46,611 bases of DNA from Rhodocyclaceae bacterium (lineage in GTDB: Bacteria > Pseudomonadota > Gammaproteobacteria > Burkholderiales > Rhodocyclaceae), in assembly GCA_020445665.1 (NCBI GenBank), contig JAGRGD010000024.1, positions 1 through 46,611 of the forward strand, in the 5' to 3' direction. The notes under the pieces are model-generated. The model saw only the letters and a program-made list of their open reading frames with translations. It was not told where the DNA came from and did no database searches. The translations under genes were made by a program, and so were the position numbers. This document shows positions 24,222 through 31,847 of this stretch, piece by piece (within the stretch, counting starts at the first letter, position 1; each line of letters starts with the position of its first letter).

Positions 24222-24605
24222 TCAACCGTCAGGCGCGCCGAGGCGTGCGACCAGATCCCAGGCCAGGGCGGCGAAGAAGAGCGCGAAGCCGAGCCGCCTG
24301 GCGTGTCTTGCGAACGCGCGGTAGCGGTGCTCGTTGTCCCGTTCGTCGTAGTGGTCGACGATGACGGACAGCGCCAGCAGGGCGCCGCAGGCGAGGGCGC
24401 CGACCATCAGGAGGGCTGGCACGTCGTGCAGGTGGGTGACGTGTCCGCGGCGCCCCGGCAGGGCCACGTCGTTGGTGGCGAGGCCGTAGCCGCCATAGCC
24501 GATCAGGCAGGCGGCCAGGATCCCGTATCCGATGCGCTCACGCAGCGGCACCTGGTTGGGCACGTGGGCCCTGCGCGATCTGCTTCGGGAAGCGGGCTTT
24601 CCCAT
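24222..24605 (-). CDS. Small membrane protein of unknown function
   Basis: The 127-residue product has a basic N terminus (SRSRSRRAHVP), a membrane helix IGYGILAACLIGYGGYGLA and a second LLMVGALACGALLALSVIV. A short His/Asp-rich segment follows (DHYDERDNEHRYRAFARHARR) and then a third hydrophobic stretch, LGFALFFAALAWDLV. I do not recognise the family. It lies directly upstream of the thioesterase on the same strand. Confidence 0.6.
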   Translation of the reverse strand: MGKPASRSRSRRAHVPNQVPLRERIGYGILAACLIGYGGYGLATNDVALPGRRGHVTHLHDVPALLMVGALACGALLALSVIVDHYDERDNEHRYRAFARHARRLGFALFFAALAWDLVARLGAPDG

Positions 24606-24652
24606 CGATGATCCTGCTCACCGCGAAAGTGGCATTGTCGCCCAGGCAAACG

Positions 24653-24684
24653 GAAAAAGGCCGGACTGCAGATGCAGTCCGGCC
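24653..24684 (-). terminator. Strong intrinsic terminator closing the GTPase/protoglobin operon
   Basis: The arms GGCCGGACTGC (24659-24669) and GCAGTCCGGCC (24674-24684) pair perfectly over 11 bases with a four-base loop. On the minus strand the hairpin is followed at once by TTTTT (24658-24654). It lies about 50 bases beyond the protoglobin stop. Confidence 0.9.
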
Positions 24685-24733
24685 TCTCCCGGCCCGCCGG
24701 GGGGGGGGCGGGCATGGCGCGGCGGAGGGGGGG

Positions 24734-25297
24734 TCAGCCGCCGCGTTCCTTCTGCAGGCGCTTGCCCACTTCGGCGTGGAGGATGCGCTGGACCAGCGTG
24801 GGGTTCATGCCGACCACGCTCTCCATCGACTCGACGTAGGTGTAGAAGTAGGACTCGGCGATCAGCGCCGCGACGACATCGGTGGCGCGCTTGAAGGCGA
24901 GATACAGGGCCAGGGCTTCGTCGGGCGGCAGGGCGGCCTGGACTTTCTCCAGGAAGAGCTGCTGGACGCGGCTCATCATGCCGAGCATGAAGGCGTTGGG
25001 CACTGCGCGCAGGATGTGCAGGATGCCGACCACCCACTGACGCTGCCAGAAGGCCTCGTCGTGCTGGCCAGAGAGCATCTGGTCGAACCACTGCATGGTG
25101 GTCGCCTCGCGGTCCGGGCGCTCGCCGTCCTTGAAGACCTTGCGGGTCGGCTCGTAGTCGAAGATCGTGTTGTAGAAGGTGGTGACGAATTCCTGGATCC
25201 ACGGCTTGGTGGTCTCGGCGTACTTGGCCAGCAACTCGGCGTCGGCCGACGTGTAGCCGCACAGGACGCGCATCTCTTCGTAGACTTTGATGTTCAT
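24734..25297 (-). CDS. Stand-alone protoglobin-type haem protein
   Basis: The 187-residue product matches the protoglobin / globin-coupled-sensor domain: YTSADAELLAKYAETTKPWIQEFVTTFYNTIF, then FWQRQWVVGILHILRAVPNAFMLGMM. H94 in ILHILRAVP is the likely proximal haem ligand (H-X5-P as in globin sensors). No output domain follows; the chain ends soon after helix H (VGKRLQKERGG). Such globins bind O2, NO or CO. GAGGAG precedes ATG 25297. It is the last gene of a six-gene set with a roadblock protein and an MglA-like GTPase, so it may act as the gas-sensing partner of that switch. Confidence 0.88.
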   Translation of the reverse strand: MNIKVYEEMRVLCGYTSADAELLAKYAETTKPWIQEFVTTFYNTIFDYEPTRKVFKDGERPDREATTMQWFDQMLSGQHDEAFWQRQWVVGILHILRAVPNAFMLGMMSRVQQLFLEKVQAALPPDEALALYLAFKRATDVVAALIAESYFYTYVESMESVVGMNPTLVQRILHAEVGKRLQKERGG

Positions 25298-25322
25298 GGT
25301 GGGTCTCCTCGAGGGCGCTGGA

Positions 25323-25685
25323 TCAGATCAGCTTGGTGATGGACTCGGCGGCACGCTTGACGTCGAGGAAGATCAGTCCGAGCTTGGCCGAGGGCTTGGC
25401 CATCACGGTCAGCACCGATTCGCTGCCCGCGCCGATCATCAGCACGTAGCCGGTGGCACCCTTGATCAGGACCTGCTCGAGCTTGCCGCGCGACAGTTCC
25501 TGCGCCGTGCGGTCGCCCAGGGAGAGCATGGCCGCGCTCATCGCGCCGATCCGGTCCTCGTCGAGGCCCTGGGGCAGCATCGAGGCCATCATCAGGCCGT
25601 CGATGGAAATGATGGCCGAGGCTTCGATCTCGGCCGAGGTGCCGTTGAGCTCCGCGAGCACGGACTTGAGGGTTTCTGACAGCAT
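25323..25685 (-). CDS. Roadblock/LC7 domain protein (MglB-like)
   Basis: The 120-residue product is one roadblock domain: MLSETLKSVLAELNGTSAEIEASAIISIDGLMMASMLP, then RIGAMSAAMLSLGDRTAQELSRGKLEQVLIKGATGYVLMIGAG and ESVLTVMAKPSAKLGLIFLDVKRAAESI. Roadblock proteins dimerise and act on small GTPases, as MglB does as GTPase-activating protein for MglA in Myxococcus. GGAGG precedes ATG 25685. The MglA-like GTPase two genes upstream is the natural partner, though pairing is inferred. Confidence 0.92.
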   Translation of the reverse strand: MLSETLKSVLAELNGTSAEIEASAIISIDGLMMASMLPQGLDEDRIGAMSAAMLSLGDRTAQELSRGKLEQVLIKGATGYVLMIGAGSESVLTVMAKPSAKLGLIFLDVKRAAESITKLI

Positions 25686-25738
25686 GGTTTGTCCTCCGAT
25701 GGGAACGGGTTGAGCGCACGGGTCGATATGGATTCGAC

Positions 25739-26389
25739 TCAGCGCTCCAGGGTGGGGGCCGGCGAGCCGTAGCGCTGGAACAGCGCCCAGACGAGCTCGA
25801 CCAGCTGGGGTCGGTTGAACAGGGGTACGCCCTGGATGACCAGCACGAAGCGCTGTTCGCCGATGTACAGAGGCCAGAAGCCGATCTGGCTGTGTCCTGC
25901 CGCATTGGCCAGCGCCCAGGCGCTGCCCGACAGGTTGAGGTTCCGGTTCAGGGCGCCCTGGTGGCGCTCGTGCAGCGTGGCCAGGTCGGCCGACAGGGCG
26001 GCGAGCTCCTCGGCCACCTCATGGGCGAAGCCGCGGCAGGCGACGGAAAAGCCCTGGGCATCGGCGAGCAGGCATTTGCCACGCCCGGAGAAGACCCGCA
26101 CGACGAGATCGGTCAGGTTCTCGAGCGGCACGTCCGGCGCCACCGCTTCCCGCTCGAGATACTGGATCCAGCCCAGTTCTTCGAGCTGCTTCAGAAAGCT
26201 GTCCGCGTCGCGGGGGTCGTCGAAACCGCTCAGCTGACGCAGGCTCGACTCGCTCAACGCGGGCGAGCGCGGGCAGGCGAGCAGGGCCCGGAGAAATCGG
26301 CGGAGGCGGTTGTCCGCGTTCTCGGCCACGGCGAAATAGGCGCCGGCCGGCGACGGGGCAAGAAAGCTCGGGCGGTCGTTCGAGGTCAT
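25739..26389 (-). CDS. Unknown protein of the GTPase/roadblock operon
   Basis: In the 216-residue product, with no signal peptide or membrane segment, residues 25-85 look like a helical, winged-helix-like region (RLRRFLRALLACPRSPALSESSLRQLSGFDD, FLKQLEELGWIQYLERE). Residues 95-210 look like an alpha/beta sheet domain that could be roadblock-related (LVVRVFSGRGKCLLADAQGFSVACRGFAHEVAEELAALSADLATL, then FWPLYIGEQRFVLVIQGVPLF). I do not recognise a named family. It is one base from the GTPase stop and 53 bases from the roadblock start. Confidence 0.75.
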   Translation of the reverse strand: MTSNDRPSFLAPSPAGAYFAVAENADNRLRRFLRALLACPRSPALSESSLRQLSGFDDPRDADSFLKQLEELGWIQYLEREAVAPDVPLENLTDLVVRVFSGRGKCLLADAQGFSVACRGFAHEVAEELAALSADLATLHERHQGALNRNLNLSGSAWALANAAGHSQIGFWPLYIGEQRFVLVIQGVPLFNRPQLVELVWALFQRYGSPAPTLER

Positions 26390-26390
26390 G

Positions 26391-26930
26391 TCAGGCGCTG
26401 GCCACCGGGTCGATCACGCTCAGCAGGGCCTCGACCAGAAGACTGATGTCGCGGCGGTCGCGGGCGTCCACCTCGAACACCGGCACGTTAGGGAAGCCCA
26501 TGGCCTCGAGGCGATGGTTGTAGGCCTCGATGGTCGGGTCGTCCTTGAGGTCGAAGCGGCTCACGCCGACCACCACCGCGGTGCTGCGGATGAACTTGCC
26601 GAAGGCCTCCATGTAGAAGCGCAGGTCGCTGAAGGGATTCTCGCGGGCGTTGTCGATCAGCAGCACCAGGCCGATGCCGCCCTCGGTCAGGATCTCCCAC
26701 ATGAAATCGAAGCGTTCCTGGCCGGGCGTGCCGTAAAGGTGCACCGTTCCGCCGTCCTCGAGCCGCATCGCGCCGTAATCCATCGCAACCGTGGTCTTCT
26801 CCTTGCGGTCGCGGGTCATGTCGGTGGCCTTGGCGTCGGTGCTGACCGGCGCGATGTCCGACAGCGCCGCGATGGCGGTTGTCTTGCCGGCGCCCACCGG
26901 GCCGGTAAAGATGATCTTGTACTGGCTCAT
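26391..26930 (-). CDS. MglA-like small Ras-type GTPase
   Basis: The 179-residue product has a P-loop GPVGAGKTT (residues 10-18), a Thr-rich switch I, the switch II motif YGTPGQERF (about 66-74) where Ras has DTAGQ, as in MglA-type bacterial GTPases, and then LVLLIDNARENPFSDLRFYMEAF. The base-specificity motif NKXD is replaced by VSRFD (about 123-127), so nucleotide preference may be relaxed. These proteins are polarity or switch GTPases driven by roadblock-type GAPs. Its ATG overlaps the stop of the upstream gene (ATGA). It lies in the same operon as a roadblock protein and a protoglobin. Confidence 0.9.
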   Translation of the reverse strand: MSQYKIIFTGPVGAGKTTAIAALSDIAPVSTDAKATDMTRDRKEKTTVAMDYGAMRLEDGGTVHLYGTPGQERFDFMWEILTEGGIGLVLLIDNARENPFSDLRFYMEAFGKFIRSTAVVVGVSRFDLKDDPTIEAYNHRLEAMGFPNVPVFEVDARDRRDISLLVEALLSVIDPVASA

Positions 26931-28078
26931 GGGTGATCCTGTGCGGTGTCGGCGCGCTGGTTGCCGAGCAGTTTTCCGAGAATCCGGTTGAACAGGCCGC
27001 GTCGTTTCGGTGCCGGCGCCGCCTCGGGCGCTGCGGTGGCGGGCGTCGGCGGTGCGACAGGCACCGCTTCGCAGTGCACGGCCGCAATCGAGCGGCAGGC
27101 GCTGAAGAAGGCGAACACGTGGCGCTGCGGGATGCCGAGCAAGGTCGCGGTCTCGGGCATCGAGCGCGCCTGGCTTGCCCACAGCCCGGCGATCCGCATG
27201 GCGTCGGGGGGCAGGCCGAGTCGCGTCAGGTTGGGCCAGCGCACAAGCCGGATCGGTGCCCTGATAGGCACCCCCGTCGGGATGCGTCCACGGGCGGCCC
27301 ACAGGGCCAGCTCCCAGCGCAGCGGCGCAATTGCCCGCCATGCCCGGTTGGCGTCCGCCCCGGTGTTGACGGTGACGACGCGGAAGTCGGCTTTCGAGAG
27401 GGGGATCAGGCCCAGCGAGCGCAGCGATCGCCGGTCGAGCGATGTTTCGTAGGCCTGCCCGTCCGCGCGGATGGTCATGATCCGCTCTTCGCCATGAACG
27501 ATGTTTGCCGCCGCGTCCGTCGATTCGGCGATCCGGCAGGCCTCCTCGACGATGCCCTGAAGATACTTGCCGGGCTGGTAGTAGGCGCGCTCCATCATGC
27601 CGGCGTCCGCCGGATCGAGATCGGGCAGCGAGCCGACGTAGAGGTTGGACAGACGTGTGTCGGCCTGGTCCTGGACGATGGCCGAGGCGCGGCGGCCGGC
27701 CGCCTCCTTGTCGGTCCCGCTGCCGCTGGCTTTTGCGTCGTGCTGCGGGGCCCGGCCCGCAGCCAGCGCCTGCGCCAGGCCGTGGGCGAACTTCTCGAGG
27801 CTGACGGGTTTCTCGATCCATACCGACAGCGCGTCGCGGGCGAGTTCGCCTTTGAGCGACACATGGATCATCGGCCGCTTCGGGAAGAGCATCCGGTGCG
27901 CCTGCACCAGATACGGGCCCAGGTAGTTGTCGGTGTCGATTACCGCGATGTCGGCGCCGGCTTCCTCGACCAGTTCGCAGTCGAAGTTTTCGACATGCTT
28001 GAGGAACATCTCGAAGGTGGCCAGGGCGCGCCCTTCCATGCCGCCGTGGCAGAGCCGGAGCCGGTGCCGTGTGCTCAT
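26927..28078 (-). CDS. Unknown regulator-like protein of the GTPase operon
   Basis: The 383-residue product is soluble, with no signal peptide. The N-terminal ~110 residues resemble a receiver-like alpha/beta fold without a clear phospho-acceptor (LATFEMFLKHVENFDCELVEEAGADIAVIDTDNYLG, PMIHVSLKG, WIEKPVSLEKFAHGLAQAL). The KP pair in IEKPVSLEKF recalls the end of REC domains. A linker (about 110-140) is rich in Ala/Gly/Lys. The rest (FRVVTVNTGADANRAWRAIAPLRWELALWAARGRIP, then MRIAGLWASQARSMPETATLLGIPQRHVFAFFSACRSI) looks like a DNA- or protein-binding helical part. A Pro/Ala-rich tail precedes a basic end (KRRGLFNRILGKLLG). No named family is recognised. Confidence 0.75.
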   Translation of the reverse strand: MSTRHRLRLCHGGMEGRALATFEMFLKHVENFDCELVEEAGADIAVIDTDNYLGPYLVQAHRMLFPKRPMIHVSLKGELARDALSVWIEKPVSLEKFAHGLAQALAAGRAPQHDAKASGSGTDKEAAGRRASAIVQDQADTRLSNLYVGSLPDLDPADAGMMERAYYQPGKYLQGIVEEACRIAESTDAAANIVHGEERIMTIRADGQAYETSLDRRSLRSLGLIPLSKADFRVVTVNTGADANRAWRAIAPLRWELALWAARGRIPTGVPIRAPIRLVRWPNLTRLGLPPDAMRIAGLWASQARSMPETATLLGIPQRHVFAFFSACRSIAAVHCEAVPVAPPTPATAAPEAAPAPKRRGLFNRILGKLLGNQRADTAQDHP

Positions 28079-28488
28079 GCCGGTGTGGACTCCCTGCGGT
28101 CACGGCCAAGGAAACCCAGGCTCAGAACCGAGTCGCCGTAGCCGGCCGGCGAGCTGTCGCGCGCGTCGATGCCGCTGGTGAGGTGGTGCTTGAGGTAGTT
28201 GCGCTGGCCCTCGTTCAGGTGCGCGTGCACCTTGTCGTACAGATGGCGCTTGAGGCCGGCGCCCCGCTGGCCGAGGGCGATGAAGAGGTCGATCAGGGCG
28301 CCGAAGCAGCGCTCGCCCGATGCGCTCTGCCCCGCCAGCAGGATGCGCCGGGTATGGGCCTTGAGATCGGTCGGCTGGCTGGCGACGGACAGCTGCAGGT
28401 AGCCGAGCAGGTCGTCGGCGCCGCCGGGCACGCTGAGCGCCTTGTGGTCATCCATCCAGAATGAGGGTTCGGGGCGGGGGATATGCAA
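28075..28488 (-). CDS. Unknown small protein, first gene of the GTPase operon
   Basis: The 137-residue soluble product has a central segment, YLQLSVASQPTDLKAHTRRILLAGQSASGERCFGALIDLFIALGQRGAGLKRHLYDKVHAHL, that reads as a helical bundle and ends with LGFLGRDRRESTPA. Family unknown. The start is a TTG at 28488 with AGGAG six bases upstream; ATG 28455 would give a shorter form. Its end overlaps the next gene by four bases. The leader region upstream holds an inverted repeat (28539-28574). Confidence 0.65.
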   Translation of the reverse strand: MHIPRPEPSFWMDDHKALSVPGGADDLLGYLQLSVASQPTDLKAHTRRILLAGQSASGERCFGALIDLFIALGQRGAGLKRHLYDKVHAHLNEGQRNYLKHHLTSGIDARDSSPAGYGDSVLSLGFLGRDRRESTPA

Positions 28489-28538
28489 AACGACTCCTGT
28501 GGGCTGTACCGGGCCTGGGCCACGGTGGCAGTGGGTCC

Positions 28539-28574
28539 TCCGCTAACGGATCATTTCCCGGCCGCTTTAGCGGA
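28539..28574. promoter_or_regulatory. Inverted repeat upstream of the GTPase/protoglobin operon
   Basis: TCCGCTAA (28539-28546) and TTAGCGGA (28567-28574) are perfect 8-base inverted arms around 20 bases, 51 bases before the first start codon of the operon. The region upstream (28590-28630) is the most AT-rich nearby and is the likely promoter. No TTGA-N6-TCAA box is present. It may be an operator or an mRNA hairpin. Confidence 0.4.
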
Positions 28575-28702
28575 ATCGCAACGCCGCTCTGTGGCGATGT
28601 GTGTATTACTTAGGAATATGCCAGGGTGTTCCGTACTGCCCCGGATGACGAGGGGAGGGTCCGCTCCGACAGGCGGTGACTGGCCAGCCGGGGGGCGAAG
28701 AC

Positions 28703-30508
28703 TCAGGCCGGAGTGGCCTCGCGGACCAGGGCGAGGATCTGCTCGCCGTAGGCCTCGAGCTTGCGGTCACCGACACCGGAAATGGAGGACAGCGCGTCCA
28801 GGCTCTCGGGCCGCGCGTGGGCGATGTCGGTCAAGGTTGCATCGTTGAAGATCACGTAGGCGGGTACGTTGCGTTCCCGCGCCATCTCACTGCGCCATTG
28901 CCGCAGGGCCTCGAACAGCGCGTCGTCGCGGGCATCGCGACCGACGAAGCGCGGCTCCTTGCGGACCCGCTTGCGGCGGGTCGGCTCGCGCATGCGGAAT
29001 TCGGCCTCGCCCTTGAGCAGCGGGCGGGATGCCTCGGTCAGCAGCAGGGCGTTGAAGCGGTCGTGGTCCACGGCCAGCAGGCCGCGCGCCACCAACTGCC
29101 GGAACACACTCTTCCAGCTCTTCTCGTCCAGTTCGGCGCCGATGCCGAAGGTGCTGACCCCCTCGTGGCCCCGCTCCGAGACCTTCTCGGTCGGCTCGCC
29201 CCGCAGCACGTCGATCAGGTAGGCGGCGCCATAGCGCTGTCCGGTCCGGTACACACAGGACAGCGCCTTTCGAGCAGCGTCGGTGGCGTCCCAGGTGCTC
29301 GGCGGCTGCAGGCAGGTGTCGCAGTTGCCGCAGGGTTCGGAGGCCTCGCCGAAGTGGGCGAGCAGCATCTGGCGCCGGCAGCCGGTGGTCTCGGCCAGCG
29401 CCACCAGGGCATCGAGCCGGCCGCGGGCCTGGCGCTTGAACTCCTCGCTGCCCTCGCTCATGTCGATCATGCGCCGCTGCTGCACCACGTCGCCCGCGCC
29501 CCAAAGCATCATCACCTCGGCGGGCAGCCCGTCGCGGCCTGCACGACCGGTCTCCTGATAGTAGCCCTCGAGGGAGCGGGGCAGGTCGAGGTGGGCGACG
29601 AAGCGCACATCCGGCTTGTCGATGCCCATCCCGAAGGCGATGGTCGCCACCATCACCGTCGCCTCCTCGCGCAGGAAATGGAGCTGGTTCGCCGCCCGCG
29701 CCTCGGCCCCCATGCCGGCGTGGTAGGGCAGCGCTGGGATCCCCTGTTCCACGAGGAAGGCGGCCGTCTCGTCCACCTTGCGGCGCGAGAGGCAGTAGAC
29801 GATGCCGGCCTCGCCCCGGTGCTCGTCGCGGATGAAGGAAAGCAGCTGCTTGCGCGGGTTGTCCTTGTCGGCGATCCGGTAGCGGATGTTCGGGCGGTCG
29901 AAGCTCGAGATGAAACGGCGTGCCTCGGTGAGCTGCAGGCGCTCCGCAATTTCCTCCCGGCCGCGCGCATCGGCGGTGGCGGTGAGCGCGATGCGCGGCA
30001 CGCCCGGGAAGCGCTCGGCCAGCACGGCGAGCTGCAGGTATTCGGGGCGGAAATCATGGCCCCACTGGGCCACGCAGTGGGCTTCGTCGATCGCAATCAG
30101 CCCGATCCGGCCCTCCCGGTGGAGGCTCTCGAGCATCGACAGGGTGCGCCCGGCGAGCAGCCGTTCGGGCGCAACGTAGAGCAGATCGAGCGCACCGGCC
30201 CGCAGATCCATCTCGATGGCCCATGCCTCGTCCTGGTCGAGGCTGGAGTTCAGATAGGCCGCCGCGACGCCGGCCTCCCGCAGCGCGCTGACCTGATCAT
30301 GCATCAGCGCGATCAGCGGCGAGACGACGATCGCCGTGCCCACGCGCAGCAGCGCCGGGATCTGGTAGCACAGGGATTTTCCGCCACCGGTGGGCATCAG
30401 CACCAGGGCGTCGCCGCCGGCCAGGACGTGCTCGACGATGGCCTCCTGCTCGCCGCGGAAGCTCGGGTAGCCGAAGACATGCTGCAGGGTTTCGCGGGCG
30501 CGGGACAT
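28703..30508 (-). CDS. recQ: ATP-dependent DNA helicase RecQ
   Basis: The 601-residue product has the full RecQ layout: helicase Walker A MPTGGGKS (about residues 38-45), DEAH at 141-144, motif VI QETGRAGRDG, and a zinc-binding region with CRRQMLLAHFGEASEPCGNCDTC. The winged-helix RQC domain follows (FGIGAELDEKSWKSVFRQLVARGLL), then a C-terminal HRDC domain (LFEALRQWRSEMARERNVPAYVIFNDATLTDIA). It unwinds DNA with 3'-5' polarity in recombination and repair. ATG 30508 gives the typical N terminus; the frame stays open to 30655 but that part lacks similarity. trxC lies upstream on the same strand. Confidence 0.96.
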   Translation of the reverse strand: MSRARETLQHVFGYPSFRGEQEAIVEHVLAGGDALVLMPTGGGKSLCYQIPALLRVGTAIVVSPLIALMHDQVSALREAGVAAAYLNSSLDQDEAWAIEMDLRAGALDLLYVAPERLLAGRTLSMLESLHREGRIGLIAIDEAHCVAQWGHDFRPEYLQLAVLAERFPGVPRIALTATADARGREEIAERLQLTEARRFISSFDRPNIRYRIADKDNPRKQLLSFIRDEHRGEAGIVYCLSRRKVDETAAFLVEQGIPALPYHAGMGAEARAANQLHFLREEATVMVATIAFGMGIDKPDVRFVAHLDLPRSLEGYYQETGRAGRDGLPAEVMMLWGAGDVVQQRRMIDMSEGSEEFKRQARGRLDALVALAETTGCRRQMLLAHFGEASEPCGNCDTCLQPPSTWDATDAARKALSCVYRTGQRYGAAYLIDVLRGEPTEKVSERGHEGVSTFGIGAELDEKSWKSVFRQLVARGLLAVDHDRFNALLLTEASRPLLKGEAEFRMREPTRRKRVRKEPRFVGRDARDDALFEALRQWRSEMARERNVPAYVIFNDATLTDIAHARPESLDALSSISGVGDRKLEAYGEQILALVREATPA

Positions 30509-30575
30509 GGGGCGCCATTCTATCCCGCATCGGCGATTGCCTTCCTTTCCAGGCTCCGGGCGGCCGGTCAGACGC

Positions 30576-31016
30576 TCAGCGGGCCTGGCTGCGCGCCCAT
30601 TGCACGATCCCTCCGGTGTCCATCGCGCCGGCCTGTCGCGCCACCTCCCGCCCACCCCGGATCAGCACCAGGGTCGGGATGCTGCGAATGCCGAAGCGGG
30701 CGGCCAGGGACGGCTCGGCCTCGGTGTCCACCTTGGCGAGGCGCATACCCGGTTCGAGCAGCGCAGCCGCGGCCTCGAAGGCCGGCGCCATTGAGCGGCA
30801 CGGACCACACCACGGGGCCCAGAAGTCCACCAGCAGCGGCAGTTCGCCCCGGCCGGCATGGATCTCGAAGCGGCGCGCATCGAGCGCGAGGGGCGCTGCG
30901 GCAAAGATCGGCTGGTGGCACTTGCCGCAGCTCGGCGCATCGGCCAGGCGTGCGCCGGGCAGGCGGTTGAGGGCGTCGCAGGCGGGGCAGGGGACGATCA
31001 GGCTGGCGGTGGACAT
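30576..31016 (-). CDS. trxC: Thioredoxin TrxC (thioredoxin 2)
   Basis: The 146-residue product has the extra N-terminal zinc-binding part of TrxC, two CXXC pairs (CPACDALNRLPG, CGKCHQP). A thioredoxin fold with active site WCGPC and the cis-proline IPTLVL follows. It reduces cytosolic disulfides and is usually linked to oxidative stress. ATG 31016 was chosen from known TrxC starts; an upstream ATG at 31031 is possible. It is divergent from the dihaem cytochrome gene. Confidence 0.93.
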   Translation of the reverse strand: MSTASLIVPCPACDALNRLPGARLADAPSCGKCHQPIFAAAPLALDARRFEIHAGRGELPLLVDFWAPWCGPCRSMAPAFEAAAALLEPGMRLAKVDTEAEPSLAARFGIRSIPTLVLIRGGREVARQAGAMDTGGIVQWARSQAR

Positions 31017-31138
31017 CGGGCACTCCGGCAAGGGGGTGACGGGTAGATGTGGGCGCCGCCTTCCCGTTCAAGCACGGACTACAATGGAGATCATGCCAAC
31101 GGGCTGACGTCGAGCCCCTCGAGGAGCGCCCTGTCCCG

Positions 31139-31528
31139 ATGTTTTCACGCCGAATCCTGCGCACGCTGGCCCTGGTCGCCGGCGCGGCCGGCGCGCTGGC
31201 GCCGCAGGCCGGTATGGCCCAGTGCGTCGTCACCCAGCCCGCCCCGCCGACCGAGCCCGAGTCCCCCGAACATCATCCGGTCGGACGCGAGCTGCCGGCC
31301 CGGCCCGGCTTTGCCCAGCCGGACGGCTGTACCGACGCCTTCTGGTTCTTCGATCAGGATGGCGATGGTCAGGCGGACGACGCCGAGCCGCGCCTCTACG
31401 GCCCCCGGCGGGCCGTGGTGTGCGGCTCCTGCCACACCGATGCGCCACCCGATCCGGGGGGCGTCGCCTTCGAGGTATTCCTCCGCCAGGAGCCCGCGAC
31501 CTTGTGCCTCGTCTGCCATTCGATATGA
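31139..31528 (+). CDS. Small periplasmic dihaem-type cytochrome c with a DxDxDG motif
   Basis: The 129-residue product has a signal peptide (LALVAGAAGALAPQAGMA) and two CXXCH haem sites (CGSCH and CLVCH, the second six residues from the C terminus). It also has a calcium-loop-like stretch DQDGDGQADDAEPRLYG. Only about 25 residues separate the haem motifs, so the haems would be closely stacked, as in small multihaem electron carriers. No family is recognised. GAGGAG lies 12 bases upstream of ATG 31139. It leads an operon with a small protein and a caspase-like peptidase. Confidence 0.7.
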   Translation: MFSRRILRTLALVAGAAGALAPQAGMAQCVVTQPAPPTEPESPEHHPVGRELPARPGFAQPDGCTDAFWFFDQDGDGQADDAEPRLYGPRRAVVCGSCHTDAPPDPGGVAFEVFLRQEPATLCLVCHSI

Positions 31529-31571
31529 TCGGGTGCGCCGGGATTGGCCGGTGCAGATGGCAGGAGGCGGC

Positions 31572-31847
31572 GTGGGCTATCGAATCGAAGAGACGGCGAC
31601 GGGTGTGACGATCACCGTCGCACAGGTGGGTGACGCGCGGGATTCCCTGTTGGCAGCGTTTTCGGCCTGCCGCGACGGGCGCTGCCAGTGTCCGACCGCC
31701 GCCTATGGAGAACTCGAAGGCCTCGACGTGCAAGAGGTGGGTGACGGCCTGGTGCTCGACCTGCGCGTGCGGCCGGGCGGGCGGCTCGAGGTGGACGAGA
31801 TCCGGCGCTGCCTCGATTTCACCCTGGGGCAGGCCGGTCTGGCATGA
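31572..31847 (+). CDS. Small protein of unknown function between cytochrome and caspase-like genes
   Basis: The product of about 91 residues, VGYRIEETATGVTITVAQVG followed by FSACRDGRCQCPTAAYGELEGLDVQEVGDGLVLDLRVRPG, has three Cys in CRDGRCQC and no signal peptide. The GTG at 31572 is preceded by AGGAGG four bases upstream; ATG 31557 (adding MAGGG) reads through that site and is less likely. The stop overlaps the start of the caspase-like gene (ATGA), which supports it being a real coupled gene. Confidence 0.65.
   Translation: MGYRIEETATGVTITVAQVGDARDSLLAAFSACRDGRCQCPTAAYGELEGLDVQEVGDGLVLDLRVRPGGRLEVDEIRRCLDFTLGQAGLA

Noticed and set aside
24208-24227. FNR box at the thioesterase start (TTGATGTCAACGTCAA)
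   Set aside because: The half-sites are separated by two or eight bases, not six.
31557-31571. ATG 31557 as start of the small gene before the caspase-like peptidase
   Set aside because: Its first codons are the AGGAGG ribosome site itself; GTG 31572 is better placed.
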